This document shows, one piece after another, positions 8,895 through 18,272 of a stretch of DNA of 64,000 nt (position 1 is its first letter; every line of letters begins with the position of its first letter). The position numbers and the translations under genes are program-made. The stretch comes from Oryzomonas sagensis. GTDB lineage: Bacteria > Desulfobacterota > Desulfuromonadia > Geobacterales > Pseudopelobacteraceae. The stretch lies in the NCBI RefSeq assembly GCF_008802355.1, contig NZ_VZRA01000003.1, forward strand, positions 608,664-672,663, in the 5' to 3' direction. The notes beneath the pieces were generated by a model. It had not been told where the DNA came from. It saw nothing but the letters and a program-made list of their open reading frames with translations, and searched no databases.

Positions 8895-10235
8895 TCAGTG
8901 TTCATCCCCCTCACCCATTTCAGGTAAGCCAAGGAGTCCGGCGGCCTCTCCCTGGGGCAGTTCCTGCACGTCCCGCAACTTGCGTTCGATAGCCCGGGTG
9001 CGGATGGCGGCCTGATCGATATGATTGCCCGCCTCTTGCAACTTCTTGCTCGTTTTTTCGAGTACCCCCCCGAACTTGGCGAATTCGGTCCGCACCGCGC
9101 CAAGCAGGGTCCAGACTTCGGCCGAACGTTTCTCGATGGCCAGGGTGCGAAAACCCATCTGCAGGCTGTTCAAAAGCGCCGCCAGGGTGGTGGGCCCGGC
9201 CGCCAGGACCTTGTATTCCCGCTGCAACGTCTCGGCCAGGCCGGGCCGCCGCAATATCTCGGCATACAGTCCCTCGGTAGGAATGAACATGATGCCGAAA
9301 TCGGTGGTATGGGGGGGGTCCAGATACTTGTCGCGGATGGCCTTGGCCATCTCCTTGATCGCCCGTTCCAGCTGACGGGCAGCTTCCTCGGCGGCAACGG
9401 CATCGGCGTTGTCCTGGGCCTCCACCAGGCGGAGATAGTCCTCCTGGGGAAACTTGGCGTCCAGCGGCAACCAGACCATGCCCTCCGCCGTACCGTCCCG
9501 GCCGGGCAGGCGCAGGGCGAACTCCACCCGCTGTCCGCTCCCCTTTTTAGATTCGACGTTGCTTTCGTACTGCCCCGGCGCCAGTATCTGCTCCAGCAGA
9601 CTGGCCAGTTGAACCTCGCCGAAGGTGCCGCGGGTCTTGACGTTGGTCAGAACCTTTTTCAGGTCCCCGACACCGCTGGCCAGGGTCTGCATCTCCCCCA
9701 GACCGCGCTGGACCAGTTCAAGACGTTCGCTGACCAGCTTGAAGGACTCGCCCAGGCGTTTTTCCAGGGTATCGTGCAGTTTTTCATCAACCGTCGCCCG
9801 CATCTGCTCCAGTTTCCGGGCGTTATCCTCCTGAATCAGCCGCAGACGGTCCTCCACGGTCTCCCGCAGCTTGTCCAGCCTCCCCTCATTGCTCGCGGTC
9901 AGGTTTTTCAGCTGGCCGGCAAAGATGTCCAGTTGATTCTTCTGCAAGCCGGCAATCTCGCTCATGCGTTTCAGGAGCGAATCCCCCAGGGCACCCACGA
10001 GCGATGTTCCTTCCTCGCGTCCCTGGCGGGCCGAGAGCTGGGCTTCCTCACGGTTTCTGGCAAGTTCGTCGCGCAGCATGCGCTCCATACGTTCCAACTG
10101 CCGCTCCAGGGCATCGATACGCACGTCAAACGATGCGTTTGAAGCGATGCGCGAGAGCCGCGCCAGCACCAGGGCCGACAGTATCAGGGAAAGTAGCGAC
10201 ACTATGAGTAGCAGGTAAAATAATGGTGCTGTCAT
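8895..10235 (-). CDS. rmuC: DNA recombination protein RmuC
   Basis: A 446-residue RmuC protein, predicted to limit inversions and rearrangements at short inverted repeats and to contain a nuclease-like fold. An N-terminal membrane helix (about 5-27) and a long coiled coil (about 40-190) precede the conserved core, with GTFGEVQLASLLEQIL, WLPLDAKFPQEDYLRL and DFGIMFIPTEGLYAEILR. It precedes murJ by 2 bp. Its role is interesting here because the window carries a dispersed family of long inverted repeats, but that link is only contextual. Confidence 0.94.
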   Translation of the reverse strand: MTAPLFYLLLIVSLLSLILSALVLARLSRIASNASFDVRIDALERQLERMERMLRDELARNREEAQLSARQGREEGTSLVGALGDSLLKRMSEIAGLQKNQLDIFAGQLKNLTASNEGRLDKLRETVEDRLRLIQEDNARKLEQMRATVDEKLHDTLEKRLGESFKLVSERLELVQRGLGEMQTLASGVGDLKKVLTNVKTRGTFGEVQLASLLEQILAPGQYESNVESKKGSGQRVEFALRLPGRDGTAEGMVWLPLDAKFPQEDYLRLVEAQDNADAVAAEEAARQLERAIKEMAKAIRDKYLDPPHTTDFGIMFIPTEGLYAEILRRPGLAETLQREYKVLAAGPTTLAALLNSLQMGFRTLAIEKRSAEVWTLLGAVRTEFAKFGGVLEKTSKKLQEAGNHIDQAAIRTRAIERKLRDVQELPQGEAAGLLGLPEMGEGDEH

Positions 10236-10427
10236 GGCTGTTGTTCCGTTTCATGCGTGGTTGGTTTACTGCTGTTCTTCATGCCACATCCTCGTTATAC
10301 TTAGCAACTAGTTTTTGTATTCGGCAACTCAGTAGTTAATCAATTTTTCCCTATTTATTTTCTTGATTTATACCGGTATTTCGTGATAACCCGTAATAGA
10401 GTTAAACATATATATCAAGGAGGACGT

Positions 10428-10967
10428 ATGACAGCAACTCTTGTTGAACTGACTGCGGGTATTGTTTCTTCCCATGCGGCCGGTACAGAGATGAACAGTG
10501 ACGATCTTATCCAGGAAATCAACCGGGTCTTCACGACGTTGAAAAAGCTGGAAACCGAAGGAGCCACGGCGGCAGAAGGCGCCGCTGCGCCGGGTGCACC
10601 GGCCATGCCGATCAAAAAAGCCTTCCAGAACGATCAGGTCTGCTGCCTGATCTGCGGCAAAACGGGGTTCAAGACCCTTACCCGCCACCTTAAACAGGCT
10701 CATGACATGAAACCGGGCCAGTACCGCAAACAGTTCAATATCCCCGCATCCCAGTCCCTGACCGCCAAGAACTACTCCGAGGCCCGCCGCAAGGCTGCCA
10801 ACGAAAACAATCTGGCTGCCAACCTGGAAAAGGCCCGCGCCGTGCGTGCCGCCAAAAAGGACGCCGCCAAACCGGCAAAACCGGTAAAGGCAGCTGCAGC
10901 GAAACCGGCAAAACCGGTTAAAGCAGCGAAAGCCGTCAAGGCAAAACCGGCCAAGGCCAAAGCCTAA
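10428..10967 (+). CDS. MucR/Ros-family zinc-finger regulator with a histone H1-like tail
   Basis: A 179-residue DNA-binding regulator. The Ros/MucR core (about 25-115) has a Cys2His2 finger: CCLICGKTGFKTLTRHLKQAH supplies Cys73/76 and His87/92, followed by the typical KPGQYRKQFNIP segment. From about residue 137 the protein is an Ala/Lys/Pro tail containing two KPAKPVKA repeats and further KAxKPAK-like units, resembling histone H1 tails. The ATG at 10428 follows a perfect AAGGAGG. It is monocistronic, with a strong terminator behind it. MucR proteins act as H-NS-like silencers in alphaproteobacteria; the tail would add nonspecific DNA affinity (inference). Confidence 0.92.
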   Translation: MTATLVELTAGIVSSHAAGTEMNSDDLIQEINRVFTTLKKLETEGATAAEGAAAPGAPAMPIKKAFQNDQVCCLICGKTGFKTLTRHLKQAHDMKPGQYRKQFNIPASQSLTAKNYSEARRKAANENNLAANLEKARAVRAAKKDAAKPAKPVKAAAAKPAKPVKAAKAVKAKPAKAKA

Positions 10968-10982
10968 TTATTCTACCCAGTG

Positions 10983-11024
10983 CCACAACAAAAAAACCGC
11001 TGAGAGGCGGTTTTTTTGTTGTGG
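10983..11024. terminator. Bidirectional terminator between mucR-type gene and rsmA
   Basis: Perfect 18-bp arms (10983-11000 and 11007-11024) around a 6-base loop. The arms contain AAAAAAACCGC and GCGGTTTTTTT, so transcripts from either direction end in a GC stem followed by a U-run. It sits between the convergent mucR-type gene and rsmA. Confidence 0.93.
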
Positions 11025-11051
11025 CGTTCTTCTCTCAATCCCCTGCTGTTG

Positions 11052-11876
11052 TCAGCGTCCCACTGTTTGAAGAGCCGTCAGACACCGGGAAAGTGCAGCG
11101 AACTCTTCCATGGAAAGGGTCTCGCCCCGGCGTTTTCCATCGATCCCGCACTGTTCCAAAATCCCGTGCATCTCATCCGGCGAGGCGAGTTCAGCCGCTT
11201 TCAAGCAGTTGGACAAGGTCTTGCGGCGCATGGCAAAGGCCCCCTTGACCACTTTTCGGAAAACCGACTCATCACCGACCTCAACCCGGGGGCGCGCAAG
11301 CGGCACGAAGCTCAACACAGCCGAGTCCACCTTGGGACGGGGATGAAAGCAGGTCGGCGGAACGATGAACTCCCGGCGGATATCGAACCACAACCCCAAC
11401 AGCAGCGTCGTCACACCGTAATCGGCACAATCCGGGGAGGCCACCAGCCTTTCCCCGACCTCGCGTTGCAGCATCAGCACCAGTCGCGAAAAAAGACTGC
11501 GCAACTCCAGCAGGCGGAAGAGTATCGGCGTCGAGATGTTGTACGGCAGGTTGGCCACCACCTTCCAGGCCGCCGGTTCCGCGCCCAGCACCACGGCAAG
11601 GTCGAGCGCCAGGATGTCGCCGTCGATCACCGTGATCCGATCGTTTCCGGTGTAGCGTTCTTTCAGGGCGGCCGCCAGCGCGTGGTCGAACTCCACGAGC
11701 GTCAGCCTGCTGCCGTGTTGCGCCAGCAGTTCGCTCAGCGCGCCTCGCCCGGGGCCGATCTCGAGGATACGGTCATCCGGGGTCAGTTCGGCAGCACGGA
11801 TGATCTTGGCAATGATGTTGCCGTCGACGAGAAAATTTTGGCCAAGGGCCTTGAGGGGGCGACGCAATGCTGTCAT
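11052..11876 (-). CDS. rsmA: 16S rRNA dimethyladenosine transferase RsmA
   Basis: Dimethylates two adjacent adenosines near the 3' end of 16S rRNA late in 30S assembly. The 274-residue protein has KALGQNFLVD at the N-terminus, the SAM motif ILEIGPGRGAL (37-47) and the catalytic NLPYNIST motif. The start at 11876 overlaps the tsaD stop (ATGA); a longer frame to 11954 would run into tsaD and lacks homology. Also known as ksgA. Confidence 0.96.
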   Translation of the reverse strand: MTALRRPLKALGQNFLVDGNIIAKIIRAAELTPDDRILEIGPGRGALSELLAQHGSRLTLVEFDHALAAALKERYTGNDRITVIDGDILALDLAVVLGAEPAAWKVVANLPYNISTPILFRLLELRSLFSRLVLMLQREVGERLVASPDCADYGVTTLLLGLWFDIRREFIVPPTCFHPRPKVDSAVLSFVPLARPRVEVGDESVFRKVVKGAFAMRRKTLSNCLKAAELASPDEMHGILEQCGIDGKRRGETLSMEEFAALSRCLTALQTVGR

Positions 11877-12895
11877 GAGAACATGTCCTTGATGCGGTCC
11901 ATCTCCCAGGTGGCGGTAACGTCCAGGGACAGGGATGAGGCGTGACCGTTGCACAGATAATAATTGCCGGCAACCCCCAGCATGGCCGCGTTATCGCCGC
12001 ACAGGGCGGGCTTGGGGATATGCAGTTCCACGCCGAGATCTGCCGCCATGCGGGTCATACGGGCGCGCAGACCGCTGTTGCAGGCCACCCCGCCCGCTAC
12101 CACCAGGCGTCGCGCCCCGCAGCGCCGGAGAGCCGCCTCGGTCTTGAATGCCAGGACATCGCAGACCGCCTCTTGGAACGAGGCGCACAGATCGCTGGCA
12201 TCCTGGCTCGGCATGGCAAGGGGATGTTTGTTGACCCATTGCAGCATGGCCGTCTTCAGGCCGCTGAAGCTGAAATTGAGACTGCCGTCATTGATCAGCG
12301 GGCGGGGCAGACGCACCGCCCGGCAATCCCCCGTCCGTGCCAGGGCATCGATGCGGGCGCCGCCCGGATATTCGAGCCCCATGATCTTGGCGGACTTGTC
12401 GAAGGCCTCGCCGGCGGCATCATCGATGGTTCTGCCGATGGTCGTATAGCGGCCGAAGCCCTCAACGAGATAGAGGTGGGTATGGCCGCCCGACACGACC
12501 AGCGCCAGGAAGGGGAACTCCACCGGCTGTTCCAGACAAGTGGCAAAGATATGCCCCTCGATGTGATGAACGCCCACAAAGGGGACGGCCTGGGCAAAGG
12601 CGATCGCCTTGGCGGCGGAAAGCCCCACCAGAAGAGCCCCGGCCAAACCCGGCCCACGCGTGACCGCCACCCCCTGGATGTCTCCCATGGCCAAACCAGC
12701 CTCATGCAACGCCTGGTTCACCACCGGGGTAATCATCTCCAGGTGTTTGCGCGAAGCAATTTCCGGCACAACGCCGCCATACTCGGCATGGATGGCGATC
12801 TGCGACGACACCACCGACGAGAGCGTCTCGCAGCCGTCACGCACCACTGCGGCTGCGGTTTCATCGCAGGATGATTCAATGGCAAGTATCAACAC
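11873..12895 (-). CDS. tsaD: tRNA N6-threonylcarbamoyladenosine transferase TsaD
   Basis: Transfers threonylcarbamoyl to A37 of ANN-decoding tRNAs. The 340-residue protein starts MLILAIESSCDETAAAVV and carries the metal-binding HHIEGH motif (His111, His115), then VSGGHTHLY and GGVACNSGLR, all expected for TsaD/Gcp. It is translationally coupled to rsmA. A YrdC-type partner (TsaC-like) is encoded at about 36.2-36.8 kb. Confidence 0.97.
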   Translation of the reverse strand: MLILAIESSCDETAAAVVRDGCETLSSVVSSQIAIHAEYGGVVPEIASRKHLEMITPVVNQALHEAGLAMGDIQGVAVTRGPGLAGALLVGLSAAKAIAFAQAVPFVGVHHIEGHIFATCLEQPVEFPFLALVVSGGHTHLYLVEGFGRYTTIGRTIDDAAGEAFDKSAKIMGLEYPGGARIDALARTGDCRAVRLPRPLINDGSLNFSFSGLKTAMLQWVNKHPLAMPSQDASDLCASFQEAVCDVLAFKTEAALRRCGARRLVVAGGVACNSGLRARMTRMAADLGVELHIPKPALCGDNAAMLGVAGNYYLCNGHASSLSLDVTATWEMDRIKDMFS

Positions 12896-13016
12896 AATAG
12901 TTATTACCTTTTTGCGGCACGCGGCCGCCGGGATGAAAGTGAAAGCAAAAAGAGGATCTCATTACTTCGCAAAATCCTCAAGGTCTAACTCTCCCCGGCG
13001 ATTCCGTGACGACGTA

Positions 13017-13760
13017 TCATCGTTCCCAAATCTCTTTTTTGTCCTTTCCCAGATAGGCCCGTTTGACCTCGGCATTCTCCAGCAACTCGGCCGACGGCCC
13101 TTCCAGGATGATCTTGCCGGTCTCCAGCACGTAGCCCCGGTCGGCCAGCTTCAGGGCGGCCTTGGCATTCTGCTCCACCAGCAGTATGGTGACGCCGTTC
13201 TCCCGGCGCAACCGCTCCAACACCCGGAAGATTTCCTGCACCACCATGGGCGCCAGCCCCATGGAAGGCTCGTCCAGCAGCAGGAGTCTGGGGTTTGCCA
13301 TCAAGGCCCTGCCGATGGCCAGCATCTGCTGTTCCCCCCCCGACATGGTGCCGGCCAGTTGCCGACGCCGCTCCTCCAGCCGGGGGAACAGGGTAAATAC
13401 CTGCGCCATATCCCTGCGAATGACGGTTCGATCCTCACGGCTGCGGTAACGCAGATAGGCACCCAACTCCAGGTTGTCCTCGACCGAGAGCGGCTTGAAC
13501 ACCTGGCGCCCCTCGGGTACCTGGGAGATGCCGTATCTGACGATCTTGTCCGGCGTCAGGGCCGTGACCGGCTCCTTGCGGAACAGCACCTCACCGCTGC
13601 CGGCCGGCGTCACCCCGGAGATGGTATTGAGGATCGTGGTTTTACCGGCCCCGTTGGCGCCGATCAGGGTCACGATCTCCCCTTCCCCCAGATGCAGGGA
13701 AACGTTTTTAAGGGCATGGACCTTACCGTAGTAGGTATTTATATTTTTAAGTCGCAACAT
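13017..13760 (-). CDS. livF: Branched-chain/aromatic amino acid ABC transporter ATPase LivF
   Basis: One of the two ATPases of a high-affinity amino-acid importer. The protein (about 247 residues) has Walker A GANGAGKTT, signature MSGGEQQM and Walker B LLLLDEPSMGL, with the short C-terminal region typical of LivF. The start is taken at the ATG at 13760 (MLRLKNINTYYGK aligns with LivF); a GTG four codons upstream is possible. It is the last gene of the leftward livKHMGF set. Confidence 0.94.
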   Translation of the reverse strand: MLRLKNINTYYGKVHALKNVSLHLGEGEIVTLIGANGAGKTTILNTISGVTPAGSGEVLFRKEPVTALTPDKIVRYGISQVPEGRQVFKPLSVEDNLELGAYLRYRSREDRTVIRRDMAQVFTLFPRLEERRRQLAGTMSGGEQQMLAIGRALMANPRLLLLDEPSMGLAPMVVQEIFRVLERLRRENGVTILLVEQNAKAALKLADRGYVLETGKIILEGPSAELLENAEVKRAYLGKDKKEIWER

Positions 13761-13825
13761 CGGAATAACCACTACCCTCGCAAAATAAGGACGTGAACAT
13801 TAACCCGTCACCGATATTCCAAGTC

Positions 13826-14578
13826 TTACCCATCCCCCAGGTATGCCGCAATTACTTCCGTATTTTCCTGGATCTCCCGCGGCGTCCCCTCCGCCAGCTT
13901 TTTGCCCAGGTTCAGCACCACGATCCGGTCGCACACATCCATCACCAACTCCATGTCATGCTCCACCAGCACCACGGTAATACCCATCCCGCGTATTTTT
14001 CCAATCAGTTGCGCCAAGCCGAGGGTTTCCTGGCTGTTGAGCCCGGCGGCCGGTTCATCCATCAGGATGATGCGGGGCTCCACCGCCAGGGCGCGTGCGA
14101 TCTCCAGTAACCGCCCCTTGCCGAAGGAGAGGTTACCGGCCGTATCGTCCGCCAGTCCCGCGATACCCGTGAACTCAAGCCAATGCATGGCAGCTTCCCG
14201 GATGCGCCGCTCTTCGGCGATGCTCCAGGGCATCATCAGGGAACAGGCCAAGAGCCCGCTGGAACTCTTGGTATGGAGTCCGACCATGACGTTTTCAAGA
14301 ACACTCATGGCACCGAACAGTTCGATGTTCTGGAACGTCCGCACCATGCCGAGGCGCGCCAGCCGTTCCGGGGGAAGCCCCGTGATGTCTTTGCCGCCCA
14401 GCTTCACACTGCCGGAGGTGCGGCGGTAGATGCCGGTAATGATATTAAACAGGGTCGTCTTCCCTGCGCCGTTGGGACCGATGACGCCGGTAACGGAACC
14501 CTGCCCGATGGTAAAGGAGACGCCATCCAGGGCCGTGACGCCACCGAATATGCAGGTAATGCCGGAGACCTCAAGCAT
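13826..14578 (-). CDS. livG: Branched-chain/aromatic amino acid ABC transporter ATPase LivG
   Basis: The second ATPase of the importer; 250 residues, with Walker A GPNGAGKTT, signature LSFGKGR (a common LivG variant of LSGGQ), Walker B IILMDEPAAGL and the H-loop VLVEHDM. It overlaps the end of livM by 8 bp, pointing to coupled translation. Confidence 0.95.
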   Translation of the reverse strand: MLEVSGITCIFGGVTALDGVSFTIGQGSVTGVIGPNGAGKTTLFNIITGIYRRTSGSVKLGGKDITGLPPERLARLGMVRTFQNIELFGAMSVLENVMVGLHTKSSSGLLACSLMMPWSIAEERRIREAAMHWLEFTGIAGLADDTAGNLSFGKGRLLEIARALAVEPRIILMDEPAAGLNSQETLGLAQLIGKIRGMGITVVLVEHDMELVMDVCDRIVVLNLGKKLAEGTPREIQENTEVIAAYLGDG

Positions 14579-15530
14579 TGCCGGCGCCCTCCCGTCTCCT
14601 GGCCGCTCTTCTGAAAAGTTCGGGGAGGCCCCGCACCAGCCCGCCCGGCATGAACATGACCATGATCATCAGCAGGCCGCCGTAGATGATGATATCGTAG
14701 TCCTGGGCGCCCCGCAGGAGTTCGGGCAAAAGCGTCAGGAGCGCCGCCCCCAGAAACGAGCCGTAGACACTGCCCAGGCCGCCGATCACCACCATGGTGA
14801 GTAACTCCACGGAGAAATTAAAACCAAACGAAGCCGGGGAGACAAAGGTCATGGTATGGGCGTAGAGGCTGCCGGCCAGGGAGGATATGACGGCAGACAG
14901 GGCAAAGACCTGCACCTTGAGGATGCGGGCATCGACCCCCATGACCCGGGCCGCGACCTCGGAGTCGTTAACCGCCCGTAGGGCGCGACCGACCCGGGAA
15001 CCGGCCAGATTGACGCAAAACAGCACAACCGCCAGGCCGAACGTCCAGATCAGATAGTAGTTCTTCAAGTCGTTGTCGAATACCAGGGAACCGATGGCAA
15101 GGTTGGGGATGCCCGACAGGCCGGACGGGCCTCCGGTAAGATCCACGGTCTCGTTGAACACGATATAGATGATAATGCCCAGGCCGAGGGTGGCCATGGC
15201 GAGGTAATGCCCCTTGAGCTTGAGGATCGGGAAGCCGATCAGCCCGGCCAGTATGCCGACCGTGAGCGCCGCCAGCGGCATGGCGAGCCACGCATTCCAA
15301 CCGTAGGTGGCGGTCAATATCCCGGAAAGATAGGCGCCGATGCCGAAAAAGCCCGCGTGGCCGAGGGAGATCTGACCGGCATAGCCCAACAGCAGGTTGA
15401 GCGCCACCGCCAGCATGGTGTTGATGCCGACGAACACCAGCACGTTCATCAGGTAGCCGCCCGTGAAAACCAGCGGCGCGGCAAGAATCAGTACGGCAAA
15501 AAACAAAAATTTGAGCAGCTCGCGTTTCAT
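14571..15530 (-). CDS. livM: Branched-chain amino acid ABC transporter permease LivM
   Basis: A 319-residue inner-membrane permease with about eight to nine hydrophobic helices and the conserved LLLGYAGQISLGHAGFFGIGAY segment near residue 50. It pairs with LivH to form the channel. It lies 4 bp downstream of livH. Confidence 0.95.
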   Translation of the reverse strand: MKRELLKFLFFAVLILAAPLVFTGGYLMNVLVFVGINTMLAVALNLLLGYAGQISLGHAGFFGIGAYLSGILTATYGWNAWLAMPLAALTVGILAGLIGFPILKLKGHYLAMATLGLGIIIYIVFNETVDLTGGPSGLSGIPNLAIGSLVFDNDLKNYYLIWTFGLAVVLFCVNLAGSRVGRALRAVNDSEVAARVMGVDARILKVQVFALSAVISSLAGSLYAHTMTFVSPASFGFNFSVELLTMVVIGGLGSVYGSFLGAALLTLLPELLRGAQDYDIIIYGGLLMIMVMFMPGGLVRGLPELFRRAARRREGAGNA

Positions 15531-15534
15531 GCCG

Positions 15535-16416
15535 TCACACCCGCTCCGATTCGGCCTTGCCGAACAGTCCCTGGGGCCGGATGAACAGGATCAGCAGGAG
15601 GATGATAAAGGCAATGGCATCCTTGTAGCCGGAGGATATCAATCCCGCTCCCAGGGATTCGAGCACCCCCAGGATCAGCCCCCCGACCACGGTGGCGATG
15701 CCGCTGCTCATCCCGCCGATGATGGCGGCGCAAAACCCTTTCAACCCCAGCATGATTCCCACGTCATAGGCGGTCATGGTCAGGGGGGCCACGATGATGC
15801 CGGCCAGCGATCCCAGCATGGAACTGATGATGAAGGAGAACAGTACCATGCGGCGCACGTCGATACCCACAAGGCTGGCGGCGCGGCGGTTGTACGAGCA
15901 GGCCCGCATGGCCTTGCCGCTGATGGTGTGATAGAAGAAAAATTTGTTGACGGCAATGATCAGCACCGTGATGGTCAGTATCCAGATGTGTTGGGGCAGT
16001 ATGGTCGCCCCGGCGATGGAAATCGGTTCGTCCCCTGAAAATGGCGGAATGGCATGGGTATCCTTGCCCCACAGCAGCATGGCAAGGCCGCGGATCAGGA
16101 TGCTGCCGGCAATGGTGATGATCACCAGATTGATGGGGGTCGGCTGGCGTAGCGGCCTGATGGCAAGACGCTCGAACAGTATCCCGGCCAGGGCGGATAC
16201 CGCCACGGCGCAGGGGACGGCGGCCCAGAGCGGCAGGTGCAATAGTTCCAGAAAGAAGAGCGTCAGCATCCCCCCCAGCATGACGAATTCGCCCTGGGCG
16301 AAATTGATGATGCCGGTGGCATTGAAGATGATGGAGAAACCGATGCCGATCAGAGCGTAGATCGCTCCTGTGGACAGGCCGGAAAATGAATATTGGAGGA
16401 TCTGTTCGAGCTGCAT
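15535..16416 (-). CDS. livH: Branched-chain amino acid ABC transporter permease LivH
   Basis: The partner permease, 293 residues from the chosen ATG at 16416 (MQLEQILQYSFSGLSTGAIYAL). The family signature NFAQGEFVMLGGM follows. A longer open frame starts at 16455, but it would begin inside the hairpin that separates livK and livH and lacks homology. The ribosome site is weak, so expression may depend on read-through from livK. Confidence 0.93.
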   Translation of the reverse strand: MQLEQILQYSFSGLSTGAIYALIGIGFSIIFNATGIINFAQGEFVMLGGMLTLFFLELLHLPLWAAVPCAVAVSALAGILFERLAIRPLRQPTPINLVIITIAGSILIRGLAMLLWGKDTHAIPPFSGDEPISIAGATILPQHIWILTITVLIIAVNKFFFYHTISGKAMRACSYNRRAASLVGIDVRRMVLFSFIISSMLGSLAGIIVAPLTMTAYDVGIMLGLKGFCAAIIGGMSSGIATVVGGLILGVLESLGAGLISSGYKDAIAFIILLLILFIRPQGLFGKAESERV

Positions 16417-16436
16417 TGGCGTCCGTTTCTTACGCA

Positions 16437-16469
16437 GAAACTCCCTCCCCTTCATGGGGAGGGAGTTTC
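16437..16469. promoter_or_regulatory. livK-livH intergenic hairpin
   Basis: Perfect 14-bp arms GAAACTCCCTCCCC and GGGGAGGGAGTTTC around a 5-base loop, with no U-run on the livK transcript. Such hairpins after a binding-protein gene commonly protect its mRNA and lower expression of the permease genes; that role is inferred from position. Confidence 0.7.
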
Positions 16470-16490
16470 CCTTTCATAGTGAGGCGTCCG

Positions 16491-17630
16491 CTACTTTACG
16501 ATGGACCAGTGCCGTTTTTTCACCTCTACCAGCACAAAGGCGTCTTTGTTCAATCCGGCATGATCCTGGGCCGAATAGCTGAAGGTCCCGCCGATGCCGG
16601 CAAACCCGCGCGTCCTCTCCAACTGATCCCGAATCGTGGCGCGTGTATCGCCCCCGCGTTCGATGGCGTTTTTCAGCAGCATGACCGCATCCCAGGCATG
16701 GCCGCCGAAGTGATCCCCCTCGGCCCGGTAATGCTTTTGGTAATCCTTGACAAAGGCCGTCAGGGCCCCTTTCTGTCGATCCGAACCGGGAAGCAGGTCC
16801 GCCACGATCACCTTGCCGGAAGGGAGTTTGATCCCTTCGGCGGCATCACCGGCCAGTTCGATGAACCTTTTGGAAGATACGCCGTGACTCATGAACAGGG
16901 GCGTTTTGAGGCCCAACTGGCGGGCGTTCTTGGCGATAACCGCCGGTCCCGGGTTGGTGCCCCAGCAGATGATCGCCTGGGCCCGGGAGCCCCTGATCCT
17001 GGTCAGTTGGGCGGTCATGTCCGTATCCTTGGGACCATAGGTGTCATCCGACACGATGGTGATGCCGTATTTTCTGGCTTGGGCCTTCAGCTGCTCGCGG
17101 CCCGAGGCACCAAAACCGTCGGAAACGGTCAGGATGGCAACCTTCGACTGTTTATGCCGTTGCAGGTATTCGTAGATTTTTCCGACAGCCAGGGTATCGT
17201 TCTGGGCGGTCTTGAATACCCATTTCTTAACCGGTTCCGTGATCTTGATACCGGCGGAACACGAGATGAGCGGCACCTTTTCACGCTCGGCCACCGGGAT
17301 GACCGCCATGGACTCGCCGGTGGTGCTGGGGCCGATGATGGCCGCCACATGGTCGTCCCTGATCAGTTTGGTGGCGAGCTGTACCGCCTTGGTTGCATCG
17401 CCGGAGGTATCATAGACCACCAGCTCCAGTTTGTGCCCCTTGACGCCGCCGGCCTTGTTGATTTCTTCCACCACCATCTTGGCGGTATTGCGCTCCGGTT
17501 CCCCCAGAAAGGCCGCCGGGCCGGTCACGGCGAACAGCCCGCCGATCTTGATTGTTCCCGCGGCAAATACTGCTGTGGCAGATAGAAGACCGACGCACAC
17601 GACGCCGCACACTGCGATCAGTTTTTTCAT
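16491..17630 (-). CDS. livK: Periplasmic amino acid-binding protein LivK
   Basis: A 379-residue type I periplasmic binding protein with a signal peptide (MKKLIAVCGVVCVGLLSATAVFA) and the family opening IKIGGLFAVTGPAAFLG. IIGPSTTGES and PLISCSAG are in the ligand cleft region. The neighbouring iorAB and paaK suggest aromatic or branched amino acids as ligands, but substrate cannot be read from sequence. Confidence 0.92.
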   Translation of the reverse strand: MKKLIAVCGVVCVGLLSATAVFAAGTIKIGGLFAVTGPAAFLGEPERNTAKMVVEEINKAGGVKGHKLELVVYDTSGDATKAVQLATKLIRDDHVAAIIGPSTTGESMAVIPVAEREKVPLISCSAGIKITEPVKKWVFKTAQNDTLAVGKIYEYLQRHKQSKVAILTVSDGFGASGREQLKAQARKYGITIVSDDTYGPKDTDMTAQLTRIRGSRAQAIICWGTNPGPAVIAKNARQLGLKTPLFMSHGVSSKRFIELAGDAAEGIKLPSGKVIVADLLPGSDRQKGALTAFVKDYQKHYRAEGDHFGGHAWDAVMLLKNAIERGGDTRATIRDQLERTRGFAGIGGTFSYSAQDHAGLNKDAFVLVEVKKRHWSIVK

Positions 17631-17668
17631 TTCCCCCCCTAGAGTTGAACCGGATGCCTCGAACCGGA

Positions 17669-18100
17669 TTACATGCTGTACAGGCGTTCCCCCGCCAACA
17701 CGCTGAAATTGTTGGCCTTAAGCACATTAATAGCCTTATCGGTCTCATCGAAACGGAAGATGATCACCGCATTGCCACCGCAGTGCTCGACAAAGGCGTA
17801 CATATACTCAACATTGATCGATTCCGTATCCAGGGTCTGGAGTATGGCTCCCAAACCGCCGGGACGGTCAGGCACCTCAACGGCGACCACCTCGGTCTTG
17901 TTGACGGTGAACCCCTTGCCCTTGAGCACGTGGTTGGCCCTCTCCACATCATTCACGATCAGACGCAGAATGCCGAAATCCGAGGTGTCGGCCAGGGACA
18001 GTGCCCGGATGTTGATGCCGTTCTCACCCAGGATGCGGGTAATTTCGGCCAGACGGCCCGATTTATTCTCGATGAAGATGGATATCTGCTCGACTTTCAT
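17669..18100 (-). CDS. Tandem ACT-domain protein
   Basis: A 143-residue protein built from two ACT domains (about 2-68 and 70-140), which bind amino acids and control metabolic enzymes. It begins [23 protein letters not shown] proteins of this kind are commonly found beside phenylacetate-CoA ligase and iorAB genes, as here. It probably senses an aromatic amino acid and modulates the operon's enzymes (inference). A long inverted repeat separates it from paaK. Confidence 0.88.
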   Translation of the reverse strand: MKVEQISIFIENKSGRLAEITRILGENGINIRALSLADTSDFGILRLIVNDVERANHVLKGKGFTVNKTEVVAVEVPDRPGGLGAILQTLDTESINVEYMYAFVEHCGGNAVIIFRFDETDKAINVLKANNFSVLAGERLYSM

Positions 18101-18130
18101 GATGTACCTCCTGGGGTCAAAACCCGGCTT

Positions 18131-18254
18131 CTGCCACAGAGCCACACAGGCACGAAGAACTTCAAAACCAATCGTAAAAAAGCTTGGGGGTAACCCCTAA
18201 AGGAATTTCGCTTTTCTCCTGTTTTCCTCTGTGTCTCTGTGTCTCAGTGGCAGA
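18131..18254. repeat. Long imperfect inverted repeat, CACAGAG family, copy A
   Basis: The left arm (18131-18159) begins CTGCCACAGAGCCACAC and the right arm (18222-18254), read in reverse complement, begins CTGCCACTGAGACACAG. The interior is unrelated to the other copies. It lies between paaK and the ACT gene, which are transcribed in the same direction. Confidence 0.75.
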
Positions 18255-18272
18255 TTTCGATGTTAGAATTTC

